In this document: positions 7,719 to 15,946 of the stretch, piece by piece | Numbering within the stretch: the first letter of the stretch is position 1 | Layout: each line of letters begins with the position of its first letter | Origin: Candidatus Rifleibacteriota bacterium | GTDB taxonomy: Bacteria > Riflebacteria > Ozemobacteria > Ozemobacterales > Ozemobacteraceae | Assembly: GCA_022704885.1 (NCBI GenBank) | Contig: JAKJFO010000070.1 | Location: 1 to 17,679, forward strand | Length of the DNA stretch: 17,679 nucleotides | Direction of reading: 5' to 3' | Notes under the pieces: model-generated | What the model was told of the DNA's origin: nothing | Seen by the model: only the letters and a program-made list of their open reading frames with translations | Database searches by the model: none | Translations under genes and position numbers: made by a program

Positions 7719-8402
7719 ATGATCGAACTGCAAGGCGTGACACGTATCTTTCCAAACGGGGTCAGGGCGCTTAATAACATAAATCTGACCATCAATCCCG
7801 GTGATTTCGTTTTTCTCGTCGGCCCGAGTGGTGCCGGCAAGAGTACGTTTCTGCGCATGCTCTTTCGCGAAGATACCCCGACCGAAGGCAAAATTTTCGT
7901 TGACGGCAAAGATATCACCCAGATGCCGGAAAGTCGGGTGCCTTATCTCAGGCGCAATCTCGGCATAGTGCTGCAGGATTTTCAGCTGCTCAAGCGCCGC
8001 ACGGTCGCCGAAAACGTTGCGTTCGGCCTGCGCGTAATCGGAGCGACGGCCGCTGAAATCAGCAACCGCGTCCAGGAAGCACTTGAACAGGTCGGTCTTT
8101 CACACAAGCGCCGCATGTTTCCGACCGAACTTTCCGGTGGTGAACAGCAACGCGTGTGTATTGCCAGAGCCATAGTCAACAATCCGCTGATCCTCATCAC
8201 CGACGAACCGACCGGCAACCTCGACCCCATGATTTCGCAGGAAATCATGCAGCTGTTTCTTGAAATAAACGCCCGCGGAACGACCATTATCATGGCGACG
8301 CACAATCACAATCTGGTCAACAAACTGCGCAAACGTGTAGTAGCTTTGGTTAACGGCCAGATAATCAAAGACGAAGCTGGTGGTACTTATGCTTATGAAT
8401 AA
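7719..8402 (+). CDS. ftsE: Cell-division ABC transporter ATP-binding protein FtsE
   Basis: The 227-residue cytoplasmic ATPase pairs with FtsX at the septum. ATP hydrolysis by FtsEX relays a conformational signal to a periplasmic activator of peptidoglycan hydrolases. Visible elements are Walker A GPSGAGKS (35-42), Q-loop Q86 in VLQDFQLL, signature LSGGEQQR (138-145), Walker B LILITDEPTGNLD (157-169) and H-loop H195. The FQLLKRRTVAENVAFGLRV stretch is typical of FtsE rather than of other ABC ATPases. ftsX starts 24 bp downstream. The ATG at 7719 has no good Shine-Dalgarno. Confidence 0.95.
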   Translation: MIELQGVTRIFPNGVRALNNINLTINPGDFVFLVGPSGAGKSTFLRMLFREDTPTEGKIFVDGKDITQMPESRVPYLRRNLGIVLQDFQLLKRRTVAENVAFGLRVIGATAAEISNRVQEALEQVGLSHKRRMFPTELSGGEQQRVCIARAIVNNPLILITDEPTGNLDPMISQEIMQLFLEINARGTTIIMATHNHNLVNKLRKRVVALVNGQIIKDEAGGTYAYE

Positions 8403-8426
8403 CCCGACCGACTGGAGCTGCCTCTG

Positions 8427-9341
8427 ATGTCTCTTGCCAATCTGTCATTCTTTGTCACCGAAGCCGGCACCAATATGAGGCGCTCGGCGATGATGGCTTT
8501 CATAACCATAGCCACTATCGGCATCGCGCTGGTAATGATGGGCGCTTTTCTGCTGACGACGATGAACCTTGAGTCATTTCTCGAACAGATGCAGGCCGAA
8601 GCGCTGGTAACCGCCTATCTCAAACAGGGGTTCGCCATAACCGACGCTAAAACTCTTAGCCTCAGACTTACCAGCCTGACCGAAATCGAAGATATCGAAG
8701 TCGTGACCCCGGAACAGGCCGCCCGTGAACTGTTCAGCAGTCCGGACGACCAGCAGCTGTTGCAGATAGGCATCACTCAGGACAGCAACCCTCTGCCGAC
8801 AACCCTGCGCATCAGAATCAAGTCGGGTAACCAGCTCGAATCGCTGTTAGAGAAGCTGAAGAGTGAGCCAATGATCGACAACATCAGCTATGGCGAAGAC
8901 CTTTTTCAGCAGTTTCATGGCATGTCACAGCTGTTGTGGCTGATCAGCCTGATCATCGTCATCATGCTGGGGCTTGCCTCTCTGTTCATTGTTTACAATA
9001 CCGTTCGTCTGACGCTGTTCATGCGCCGCGAAGAGATCGTGATCATGAAACTGGTCGGTGCCACCAACTGGTTTGTCAGAGGTCCTTTCCTGGTCGAAGG
9101 CTTTATCCAGGGTCTGGTTGGCTCTCTGCTGGCGATAATAATACTTTTTGCCGCTTACCGGTTCATGCTCGCCAAGCTGGTTGAGCTGATTCCCTTCTTT
9201 ACCGCCAACGTCGGATTCGACCAGCTGTTCAAACTTTCAGCCAAACTGCTCATGATGGGTATTGTACTGGGAATTTCCGGCAGTCTGCTCTCTTTACGCG
9301 ATATCAGCAAGTTCAGCAAGTCTGCACCAGAAGGGGTCTGA
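8427..9341 (+). CDS. ftsX: Cell-division protein FtsX (ABC permease-like)
   Basis: The 304-residue inner-membrane protein has four predicted membrane segments (about 21-45, 168-192, 222-246, 269-290). A large extracytoplasmic loop (about 46-165) contains the family feature NPLPTTLRI. The MRREEIVIMKLVGATNWFVRGPF stretch (199-221) is the conserved FtsX coupling region contacting FtsE. FtsX anchors FtsE and transmits its ATPase cycle through the loop to an amidase activator. GGAG lies 9 bases before the ATG. The stop codon is one base from the ATG of the EnvC-like gene, which fits functional coupling. Confidence 0.95.
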   Translation: MSLANLSFFVTEAGTNMRRSAMMAFITIATIGIALVMMGAFLLTTMNLESFLEQMQAEALVTAYLKQGFAITDAKTLSLRLTSLTEIEDIEVVTPEQAARELFSSPDDQQLLQIGITQDSNPLPTTLRIRIKSGNQLESLLEKLKSEPMIDNISYGEDLFQQFHGMSQLLWLISLIIVIMLGLASLFIVYNTVRLTLFMRREEIVIMKLVGATNWFVRGPFLVEGFIQGLVGSLLAIIILFAAYRFMLAKLVELIPFFTANVGFDQLFKLSAKLLMMGIVLGISGSLLSLRDISKFSKSAPEGV

Positions 9342-9342
9342 A

Positions 9343-10557
9343 ATGCGATGCGCCCGCAACCGGCAGCTGCTGCTGCTTTTTCTGATTGCAGCATTGTTGT
9401 GCGGCGGCTCAACGGCGTATACTCGTGAAAAGGCCAGAGACAACGACAAGCTGCAGACCGAGATAGATGCAATAAATCTGCAACTCGATTATCTCAAACT
9501 CAAACTCAGTGACAGCCTTAAAAAAACGCGAAATCTCGAAGCCCGTATCAAGGCGAAACGCGACGAAATCGCGCAGCTCAAAAGCCAGGTTGACCAGCTC
9601 AGCGAACGGCAGAATGAAATCGCAAAGCAGATAACGAACATCGAGCAGGAAAGCGAAAAGGCCGGACAGCAGATCGAACTGCTGCTTACCAGGTTTCGCG
9701 CCAGACTTGTTCAGCTTCACAAAATCAAACAGGGAACCCTGATCGGCTCGATTTTTTCGGCCCGTGACCTGAACTCTTTTCTCAATCGCTATCAGATGGT
9801 CAAATATCTTCTGAACAGCGACAAAGAAATGCTGCAACAGCTCAAAGCCCAGAGCCTGCGCCAGCGCAAACTGACTTCAGAAATGCAGGCCCGGCAGCAG
9901 CAGCTTGAGTCAGGCAAAAGCGAACTCGACAGCAAGTCCAAAAAGCTCGACAGCGAAAATTCGGCTCTCAGAGCCATGTTATCGACTGTTCTTCTGGAAA
10001 AGAAGGTGTTTCTTGAGAAAGAGAAGTCGCTTGCCGGCGCCAGAAAACAGCTCGAAAACGAAATCAGCCGCCTGGAGGCAACACGCAATGACCCTGGCCT
10101 CGAGAACGAACTCGCAAAGGTAAAACCAGCCAATGTCACCAGCGCTGCGACACCAGGTAAACTGCCAGATTCAGCCCCTGATGCAGCAAAAATCATGAAT
10201 TTCATGTGGCCGGTCGCAGCTGCCGGCAGAACAAGTGTCGACCAGACCGGCGATGAAAATACCGCGGCTCTGTATCTGACAACGACCGGAGAAGTCGAGA
10301 TACAGGCGGCAGCAAGAGGCAAAGTTGCCTATCGCGGCAATATCAGCGGGCTCGGCAACGTCGTCATTATTGGCCACCTCAGAGGATTTTCGACCGTTTA
10401 TGCCCGGCTCGATGAAATCTGGGTAGGGCTCGGCCAGATAGTTGAACGCGGCGAAGTCATTGGCCGCATACTCGGTGGCCGCAATCAGACCCTGCAGTTC
10501 GAAATCAGATTCGGCGGCAAAAAGCAGCAACCCCTCAGCTATCTTCCCCAGGAATAA
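9343..10557 (+). CDS. envC: EnvC-like murein hydrolase activator (coiled coil plus degenerate LytM)
   Basis: About 404 residues. The start is ATG 9343 (MRCARNRQLLLLFLIAALL), one base after the ftsX stop; the frame extends further upstream but only inside ftsX. A signal peptide (about 1-26) is followed by a long coiled coil (about 31-255) and an Ala/Pro linker. The C-terminal LytM/M23 domain (about 288-400) has GLGNVVIIGHLRGFSTVYARL. The zinc ligands of active M23 peptidases are absent: GEVEI occupies the H-x3-D region and TLQFEIRF replaces the HxH strand. EnvC activators are degenerate in the same way and stimulate amidases without cutting. Adjacency to ftsEX strongly supports this role. It is probably periplasmic; C20 lacks a proper lipobox. 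Confidence 0.9.
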   Translation: MRCARNRQLLLLFLIAALLCGGSTAYTREKARDNDKLQTEIDAINLQLDYLKLKLSDSLKKTRNLEARIKAKRDEIAQLKSQVDQLSERQNEIAKQITNIEQESEKAGQQIELLLTRFRARLVQLHKIKQGTLIGSIFSARDLNSFLNRYQMVKYLLNSDKEMLQQLKAQSLRQRKLTSEMQARQQQLESGKSELDSKSKKLDSENSALRAMLSTVLLEKKVFLEKEKSLAGARKQLENEISRLEATRNDPGLENELAKVKPANVTSAATPGKLPDSAPDAAKIMNFMWPVAAAGRTSVDQTGDENTAALYLTTTGEVEIQAAARGKVAYRGNISGLGNVVIIGHLRGFSTVYARLDEIWVGLGQIVERGEVIGRILGGRNQTLQFEIRFGGKKQQPLSYLPQE

Positions 10558-10704
10558 TTTTTGATCAGCGCAGACAGCTGCATCTTTTTCTGGTCTTTGC
10601 AAGCTTCCGCGGCGCCTTGCTATCGTCTTCATTGTGGCTCTGTGGCTTTGTGCGGGATCTCTTCTGTTAAGAACTGCCAACTTTTACAGCTGGACTTTTT
10701 TTCA

Positions 10705-10734
10705 TTTTCACATAATGTGCTAAAATGTTATACT
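10705..10734 (+). promoter_or_regulatory. Promoter of the protease-pseudopilin-pilus operon
   Basis: TTTTCA (10705-10710, 4 of 6 to consensus), an 18-base spacer and TATACT (10729-10734) with a TGT extended -10 directly upstream. The predicted start near 10741 favours the ATG at 10775 over that at 10745. With only short gaps downstream, this promoter could serve the whole protease-to-pilO series. Confidence 0.55.
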
Positions 10735-10774
10735 GCTATTATACATGTTTCAGAGACTTAAGGAGCAATTTGTG

Positions 10775-12205
10775 ATGATCAGACATTTTTTTCGCGGCAA
10801 AATTCTGTACAGCGTAATCCTGGCGCTCCTGCTGTTCTCTACCGGGAGCGCTCTTCATGCCTCTTCTACCAACCTGACTTATTTCAAGTCTCTCGACCTG
10901 ATCAGAAAAGTTCTTGAACTCATCAAATCAGATTATGTCGAAGAAAACGTCGATGAACAGAAGCTTATCTATGGCGCCATCGAAGGCATGCTCAAAAAGC
11001 TCGACGACCCCTACACCCGCTTCATGGAACCAAAGTCATTCAAGGAAATGCAGGTCGAAACCCAGGGTGAATTCGGCGGTCTCGGCATAGTTATCTCGAT
11101 AAAAGACCGCATGCTCACGGTCGTATCGCCGATCGACGATACTCCGGCAGCCCGGGCCGGCATCATGGCCGGTGACATGATCATCAAGATCGACGGCAAA
11201 GACGTAATCGACATTGCCCTGCACGATGCCGTAAAACTGCTGCGCGGGCCGGTTGGCAGCAAGGTCGTTCTGTCGATTCTGCGTGAAGGCGACAGAGATT
11301 CGAAAGATTATGAGCTGACACGTGAAATCATCAAGCTGCCCAGTGTCAAATACTGGGTTATCGAGCCCAATATCGGTTACATCAGGCTGACCCAGTTCAT
11401 TCAGACCTCTTCAGAAGACCTCGAAAAGGCCATGATCGATCTCGAAAAGAACGGGGTAAAATCGATCATCCTCGATTTGCGCAACAATCCGGGCGGTCTG
11501 CTGACCTCGGCAGTCGAAGTCGGCCGCAAGTTCATTCCCAAGGGCGACATAGTTTCGATCAAGGGCCGTGACGGCGAAGAGAACACCTACAGCTCATTCT
11601 TCAAGTATCATCCGCTGCTGCCTCTCATCGTTCTCATCAACGAAGGCTCGGCATCAGCTTCTGAAATTGTTGCCGGCGCGGTAAAAGACAACAAGCGCGG
11701 CCTGCTGGTCGGTCGCAAGAGCTTTGGCAAAGGCTCGGTTCAGACCGTCATTTCGCTCAACGATGGTTCGGCCATGGCATTAACCACAGCGCTTTACTAC
11801 ACACCATCAGGAGTCAACATTCACAAGTCCGGCATCATGCCTGACATCGACGTAGAACTGCCAAAACTCGACGAGAGCAAGCAGGACGAGATCCGCAAAG
11901 CAATCGAACTCGACCAGAAATACCTGCAGAAACTCAGCAATGCGCACGCCACAGCCGCCGAGGCTGCAGACAAACCGGCATCGGCACCTGTCAGAGTCGA
12001 GCTCAGCTCAGGCACTATCACTGTTTACAGCGAAGGCGGTGCCTCTGAGACCCACAAGCTCAGCGGATTCGTTGAACCCCCCGACAGTTTTACTCATAAC
12101 CGTCTCGAATCGTTCGTCATAAATCCTTATGACACCCAGCTGCAGAGAGCAATCGACATTCTCAAGTCGACTGAAGTCTTTCTGCCACTGATGGAAGAAA
12201 AATAA
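10775..12205 (+). CDS. ctpA: S41 C-terminal processing peptidase (CtpA/Prc family)
   Basis: About 476 residues from ATG 10775, which has AAGGAG 9 bases upstream. A longer frame from 10745 would start at the predicted transcription start. An N-terminal hydrophobic segment (about 9-27) is a signal peptide or anchor. A PDZ domain (about 95-185, GGLGIVISIKDRMLTVVSPI and AGDMIIKIDGKDV) is followed by the S41 core with LDLRNNPGGLL. The catalytic pair is S294 in GSASASEI and K319 in FGKGSVQT, 25 residues apart as in CtpB-type proteases. These serine-lysine proteases act outside the cytoplasm, trimming C-termini or degrading envelope proteins. The C-terminal third (about 365-476) is family-variable. 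The first pseudopilin gene is only 16 bp downstream, so a link to pilus or secretion proteins is plausible but unproven. Confidence 0.93.
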   Translation: MIRHFFRGKILYSVILALLLFSTGSALHASSTNLTYFKSLDLIRKVLELIKSDYVEENVDEQKLIYGAIEGMLKKLDDPYTRFMEPKSFKEMQVETQGEFGGLGIVISIKDRMLTVVSPIDDTPAARAGIMAGDMIIKIDGKDVIDIALHDAVKLLRGPVGSKVVLSILREGDRDSKDYELTREIIKLPSVKYWVIEPNIGYIRLTQFIQTSSEDLEKAMIDLEKNGVKSIILDLRNNPGGLLTSAVEVGRKFIPKGDIVSIKGRDGEENTYSSFFKYHPLLPLIVLINEGSASASEIVAGAVKDNKRGLLVGRKSFGKGSVQTVISLNDGSAMALTTALYYTPSGVNIHKSGIMPDIDVELPKLDESKQDEIRKAIELDQKYLQKLSNAHATAAEAADKPASAPVRVELSSGTITVYSEGGASETHKLSGFVEPPDSFTHNRLESFVINPYDTQLQRAIDILKSTEVFLPLMEEK

Positions 12206-12221
12206 CGACAGGTGCTTATCG

Positions 12222-12908
12222 ATGTATAAATGGTTTTCTACCCGCCGCCAGCGCTATGAGCGGCAGCGTTCAGGGGTAACCCTGGTAGAAATTCTGATCG
12301 TCACCGTTGTCATCGCCCTGATGGCAGCGGTCTCCTTTCCTGTCTACAAAATCATCCAGCAACGCGAAAAAGAAAAACGCCTGCGAGCAATTTTATATTC
12401 CGTGCGCAGCGCTATTGCCGGCAGCAAATCTGCATTATCTATAACATCATTTTTTGAAGGACACCGAAATTACGTAATAGCCTACGGGAAGCGTAAGATA
12501 GAGGAACTGGACTTGGCCGATGATGTTGACCTAGATGATGACATTGCGACAATAAGCACAAACTTCACTAAAATAGCGGCTTTTGGCCCCTCGACACCAC
12601 AACAATTATTAGAATCTAACTACACGATTACCGTTGACGTGGATACTGGCGACGCAGTTAAACCTACTTTTACGATAAACATACCTATAGATAGACGTTT
12701 TCTCAGACACATCCCTCCACATCCCTTTGTCGGCTGGATTCCAGATGCCCATTTCGAATTCAAACCAAAAGTCAAGAACGGAGCAGTCACAACAAATACC
12801 TTGCTTTTTGATGACGCCCACTGGGGAGTAAACGCATCTGGCGTTGCCGACATAGTTTCGCGCGGCGCAGGTTTAGCATTGAATGGGAGTCGAACTGATG
12901 ACTGGTAA
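12222..12908 (+). CDS. Type II secretion GspG-like pseudopilin 1
   Basis: The 228-residue protein has a class III prepilin signal with an 18-residue basic leader ending RSG. Cleavage before V19 gives VTLVEILIV, with Glu at mature position 5, and a hydrophobic helix to about residue 42. A prepilin peptidase would process it and the mature N-terminal helix would pack in the pilus core. The C-terminal part has the GspG-like PPHPFVGWIPDA and ends TDDW. The region after about 12400 uses more TTA, ATA, CTA and AGA codons than neighbours, unlike the signal region, which suggests a variable or exchanged head domain. AGGTG lies upstream of the ATG. It overlaps the next gene by 11 bp. Confidence 0.88.
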   Translation: MYKWFSTRRQRYERQRSGVTLVEILIVTVVIALMAAVSFPVYKIIQQREKEKRLRAILYSVRSAIAGSKSALSITSFFEGHRNYVIAYGKRKIEELDLADDVDLDDDIATISTNFTKIAAFGPSTPQQLLESNYTITVDVDTGDAVKPTFTINIPIDRRFLRHIPPHPFVGWIPDAHFEFKPKVKNGAVTTNTLLFDDAHWGVNASGVADIVSRGAGLALNGSRTDDW

Positions 12909-13467
12909 GCGAAAAGGTTTCTCGTTATTTGAAATGCTGATCGTTGTCGCCATCATGGGAGTAATTGCGCTTGCAGCAGTTCCAGTCGCGGAAATTTCTT
13001 ACATTAAAACACAAGAAACTTTGCTCGAAAACAACTTGGCAACCATTCGCGAAGCAATCCTTCTGTGGAATCGAGACTGCCGAACCGTTGTCGAAAAACA
13101 GGGGCAGCTTTTTAGAGTGTCAGAAAGCCAGATGCTGCCCCCCACTCTTGAGGCTATGGTTAATCCATCGCCGCCTTATGTTATCGACGACAGAGACGGT
13201 AACCCTGTCGTAAGCTTCTATCCTAGGCCTTATCTTAATGCGATGCCAGCAGACCCTTTTATAGGTGCCGCTGAGTGGGTAGTTCATTATGCTTCAGCAC
13301 CCAAAACAGGAACAGAATTTTCCGTAGGCACTTATGCTGCAGGCATAACTTCAAGTTTGGACTCGACGACACATGTCGGTGTTTTCGACGTTTCATGTAA
13401 TCCTGATCCCGCTAGAAGACGGGGTTTCGTAACAGCCATCGACGGCACAAAATACCAGGACTGGTGA
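12898..13467 (+). CDS. GspG-like pseudopilin 2
   Basis: About 189 residues, starting at ATG 12898 with GGGAG 8 bases upstream; an in-frame ATG at 12883 is less well placed. A short leader MTGKRKG is followed by FSLFEMLIVVAIMGVIALAA, with Glu at mature position 5, so it is a standard prepilin peptidase substrate. The C-terminal region carries YLNAMPADPFIGAAEW, resembling the GspG PxDPWG region, and ends YQDW, like the TDDW of pseudopilin 1. The shared ending and position suggest an ancient tandem duplication. Codon use is again A/T-richer than in the downstream ATPase. It may be a minor or tip subunit. Confidence 0.9.
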   Translation: MTGKRKGFSLFEMLIVVAIMGVIALAAVPVAEISYIKTQETLLENNLATIREAILLWNRDCRTVVEKQGQLFRVSESQMLPPTLEAMVNPSPPYVIDDRDGNPVVSFYPRPYLNAMPADPFIGAAEWVVHYASAPKTGTEFSVGTYAAGITSSLDSTTHVGVFDVSCNPDPARRRGFVTAIDGTKYQDW

Positions 13468-13474
13468 GGGCAGC

Positions 13475-14089
13475 ATGACAAAAAAAGGTTTTACGATAAT
13501 CGAGCTTCTGATAGTGATAGCCATTATTGGGATTCTGGTCGGGGTAGCAGTGCCATACTACAACGACTATATTTACGATGCGCGCCTGTCGACGCTCAAG
13601 CAGAATCTCGCCACCTATCGTCAGGTTCTCAACCAGTTCCGCGGCGACAACCTGCGTGGCCCTTTTGCTGTACCAGTGAATAACGGAGCAGTTCCGCTAC
13701 TGGTCGATCCGAAATCTGGAAATACAACAGGCTCAGAGCTTATAGCCGGCCCAATACAGCTGGATGGAACATTTAAAAGACGAAGCAATCTCAATTATCT
13801 TCAAGCTATGCCGATTTTTATCAGTCCTAATGACGGATCCCCCGTGCCGCCTGCAAAAATTTCACTTGCCACTCCCACGGCCTACTTCTACGACACTGCT
13901 GCACCAGTGGGAATTTTCAATATTGACGTAGAATTTGCTTTTACAGACAATGATGGAGATCAAGTATACGATATATCAACAGATACTCAGATTATCAACA
14001 GCGTGGCATCTCCTGCAGGACCATTGGCTGCTCCGTTAGCTCTTGATCACACTGGAATTATTGTTGATATAGATGGTGTAATCTATTGA
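13475..14089 (+). CDS. GspG-like pseudopilin 3 with calcium-type loop
   Basis: The 204-residue protein has the shortest and most canonical prepilin signal of the three: MTKKG then FTIIELLIVIAIIGIL, with Glu at mature position 5. It starts 7 bp after pseudopilin 2, with GAGG just upstream. The globular part contains NYLQAMPIFISPND (GspG-like) and later DNDGDQVYD, close to the thrombospondin type 3 calcium pattern DxDGDGxxD. GspG major pseudopilins are known to need calcium, although through a different loop. The signal quality suggests this could be the major subunit. A 78-bp gap follows before the ATPase gene. Confidence 0.9.
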   Translation: MTKKGFTIIELLIVIAIIGILVGVAVPYYNDYIYDARLSTLKQNLATYRQVLNQFRGDNLRGPFAVPVNNGAVPLLVDPKSGNTTGSELIAGPIQLDGTFKRRSNLNYLQAMPIFISPNDGSPVPPAKISLATPTAYFYDTAAPVGIFNIDVEFAFTDNDGDQVYDISTDTQIINSVASPAGPLAAPLALDHTGIIVDIDGVIY

Positions 14090-14167
14090 ATTTGCTGAAT
14101 TGGCTGGAAAAATAATTAAGAATTCAATTTGATGTGCCGATACTTGTGAGGAAGGACTAATTAAATC

Positions 14168-15943
14168 ATGGCTGCTGACTTTCTGAAAAGAAAAAGAATC
14201 GGTGAGATACTCGTCGAGATGCGCGCTGTCACTCAGGAACAGCTCGAAGCCGCACTCAAACGCCAGCCTGCCGCGCGCAGAATGATCGGCGAAATACTCA
14301 TCGAAGACAAGGTGCTGAACGAAGAGACTTTGTTCAGAGGCCTTTCCATGCAGCATGGTATCGAGTTCGTCAATCTCGGCAACGCCGAACTAAACTCAGA
14401 TCTGATCCGGCAGATTCCAGAAAGTCTGATCAAGACCTATAAGTTCATTCCGCTGCGCAAAGAACCAAAGTCTCTGACCATAGCAGTTTTCGACCCGACC
14501 AACACCAAGATGTTCGACAGCATCAAGATGGCGACCGGGTTCATGTTCATCAAATGGGTTCTCGCAACCAAGTCGCAGATACTGCACATCATCAACGAAG
14601 TGCTTTATCGCCCGCAGAACGTGCTCGACAACGTGCCGATGGACGACCTGCTCAAAGACGTCAAGCTCGAATTCACCAAAGAAGAGAACCTCTTCACCGA
14701 AGCGTTTGCCAGTACCGCGACCCAGACCGACCTCAACCTCGAAGAGCTCAAACGCGAATCCGACCAGACTTCGATCGTAACCCTGGTTCACAAGATCATT
14801 CTTGATGCGGTTAAAATGAGAGCTTCTGACATTCACATCGAAGCCTTCGAAAAGATCATTCAGGTCAGGTATCGTATCGACGGTATTCTCTACGATATTC
14901 TGCCTATCGAAAAAGCCGCGCAGATGGCGATCATCTCGCGCATCAAGATCATGTCGAACCTCGACATCACCGAACGCTTCATGCCGCAGGACGGCAACTT
15001 CAAGCTCAGAGTCAAAAACCAGCAGATCGAGTTCCGCGTTGCCATTCTGCCTTCGATTTATGGCCAGAACTGCACGATCCGCGTTCTCGACGCCGGCCGC
15101 GTTAACCTCGACCTCAAGGGCCTTGGCTTTCACGACGACGACCTGCGCATTTTCGAATATAACATCGGCAAACCCTGGGGTCTGTGTCTGCTCGCCGGTC
15201 CTACCGGCTCCGGTAAAACCACGACTCTTTACTCGGCTCTGTCACTGATCAACAGCCGCCAGAAAAAAATCATCACGGTCGAAGACCCGGTCGAATTCAA
15301 GATTCCCGGCGTTCACCAGATGCAGGTTTTCGAAAACAAGAACGACCCGAACCGGTCGCTCACTTTCGCCCGCGGCCTGCGCGCCATTCTGCGTCTCGAC
15401 CCCGATATCATTCTCGTCGGCGAAATCCGCGATTACGAAACCGCCGAAATTACGGTTAAAGCGGCGCTCACCGGTCACATGGTTTTTTCGACCATTCACG
15501 CCAACAGCGCCATAGAAACGATCAACCGTCTCGAAAACATCGGCATCGACCCCTACCTTTACGCGTCTGCCCTTTGTCTGCTGGTTGGTCAGCGCCTCGT
15601 CAGAAAAATCTGCCCGGTCTGCAAGACCGAAATCGAACAGACTCCCTATCTTGCGGCTTCGCTCGGCATCGATATGAAAGAACTCGAAAATCATAAACTC
15701 TATCGCGGAGTTGGCTGCAAATCATGCAACAACAGTGGTTTCCGCGACAGAACCGGTCTTTACGAAGTTATCGAGGTCACGCCCGACCTCAAGGAAATGA
15801 TCGGCCAGCGCCGCACCAGCATGGAACTGATAACCTACCTGCGCCGGCGCAAGGTAAAAACCCTCTCAGAATGCTGTCTTACCAAGGTTCTTGAGGGTGA
15901 GGTTCCGGTTGAAGAATACATCATGATCAATATGGGAAGTTAA
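14168..15943 (+). CDS. pilB: PilB/GspE-type assembly ATPase with MshEN domain
   Basis: The 591-residue cytoplasmic hexameric ATPase powers pilus or pseudopilus extension. The N-terminal MshEN region (10-62) has two 24-residue motifs, R10-I-G...Q33 and M39-I-G...Q62, separated by 5 residues, the arrangement known to bind cyclic di-GMP in MshE. The motor has Walker A GPTGSGKT (344-351), Asp box TVEDPVE (370-376), Walker B DPDIILVGEIRD (411-422) and His box TGHMVFSTIHANSA (435-448). A zinc-type tetracysteine follows (C482, C485, C517, C520). All core catalytic residues are present. AGGAAGG lies 12 bases before the ATG, rather far. Three pseudopilin genes precede it and PilM/N/O follow. No PilC/GspF platform gene is in the window. 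Confidence 0.95.
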   Translation: MAADFLKRKRIGEILVEMRAVTQEQLEAALKRQPAARRMIGEILIEDKVLNEETLFRGLSMQHGIEFVNLGNAELNSDLIRQIPESLIKTYKFIPLRKEPKSLTIAVFDPTNTKMFDSIKMATGFMFIKWVLATKSQILHIINEVLYRPQNVLDNVPMDDLLKDVKLEFTKEENLFTEAFASTATQTDLNLEELKRESDQTSIVTLVHKIILDAVKMRASDIHIEAFEKIIQVRYRIDGILYDILPIEKAAQMAIISRIKIMSNLDITERFMPQDGNFKLRVKNQQIEFRVAILPSIYGQNCTIRVLDAGRVNLDLKGLGFHDDDLRIFEYNIGKPWGLCLLAGPTGSGKTTTLYSALSLINSRQKKIITVEDPVEFKIPGVHQMQVFENKNDPNRSLTFARGLRAILRLDPDIILVGEIRDYETAEITVKAALTGHMVFSTIHANSAIETINRLENIGIDPYLYASALCLLVGQRLVRKICPVCKTEIEQTPYLAASLGIDMKELENHKLYRGVGCKSCNNSGFRDRTGLYEVIEVTPDLKEMIGQRRTSMELITYLRRRKVKTLSECCLTKVLEGEVPVEEYIMINMGS

Positions 15944-15946
15944 TCG

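Noticed and set aside
9262..9342. N-terminal extension of the EnvC-like protein into ftsX
   Set aside because: It would remove the signal peptide from the N-terminus and lies wholly inside ftsX; the ATG at 9343 gives a proper signal peptide.
10561..10591. Possible terminator after the EnvC-like gene (GATCAGC with GCTGcATC, then TTTTTC)
   Set aside because: The stem is only 7 bp with a bulge and the T-run is short. It could act weakly but is not strong enough to list.
10561..10761. A 66-codon open frame between the EnvC-like gene and the S41 protease
   Set aside because: It begins with TTG, has no Shine-Dalgarno, is Cys/Phe-rich, and covers the promoter region. The 187-base gap is better read as intergenic.
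14087..14132. Inverted repeat TTGAATT / AATTCAA between pseudopilin 3 and the assembly ATPase
   Set aside because: The arms are 7 bp and A/T-only with a long loop and no T-run; expected by chance in A/T-rich intergenic DNA.
14396..15133. A 245-codon minus-strand open frame antisense to the assembly ATPase
   Set aside because: The Asp/Val/Glu-rich shadow of a conserved motor gene, with no supporting signals.
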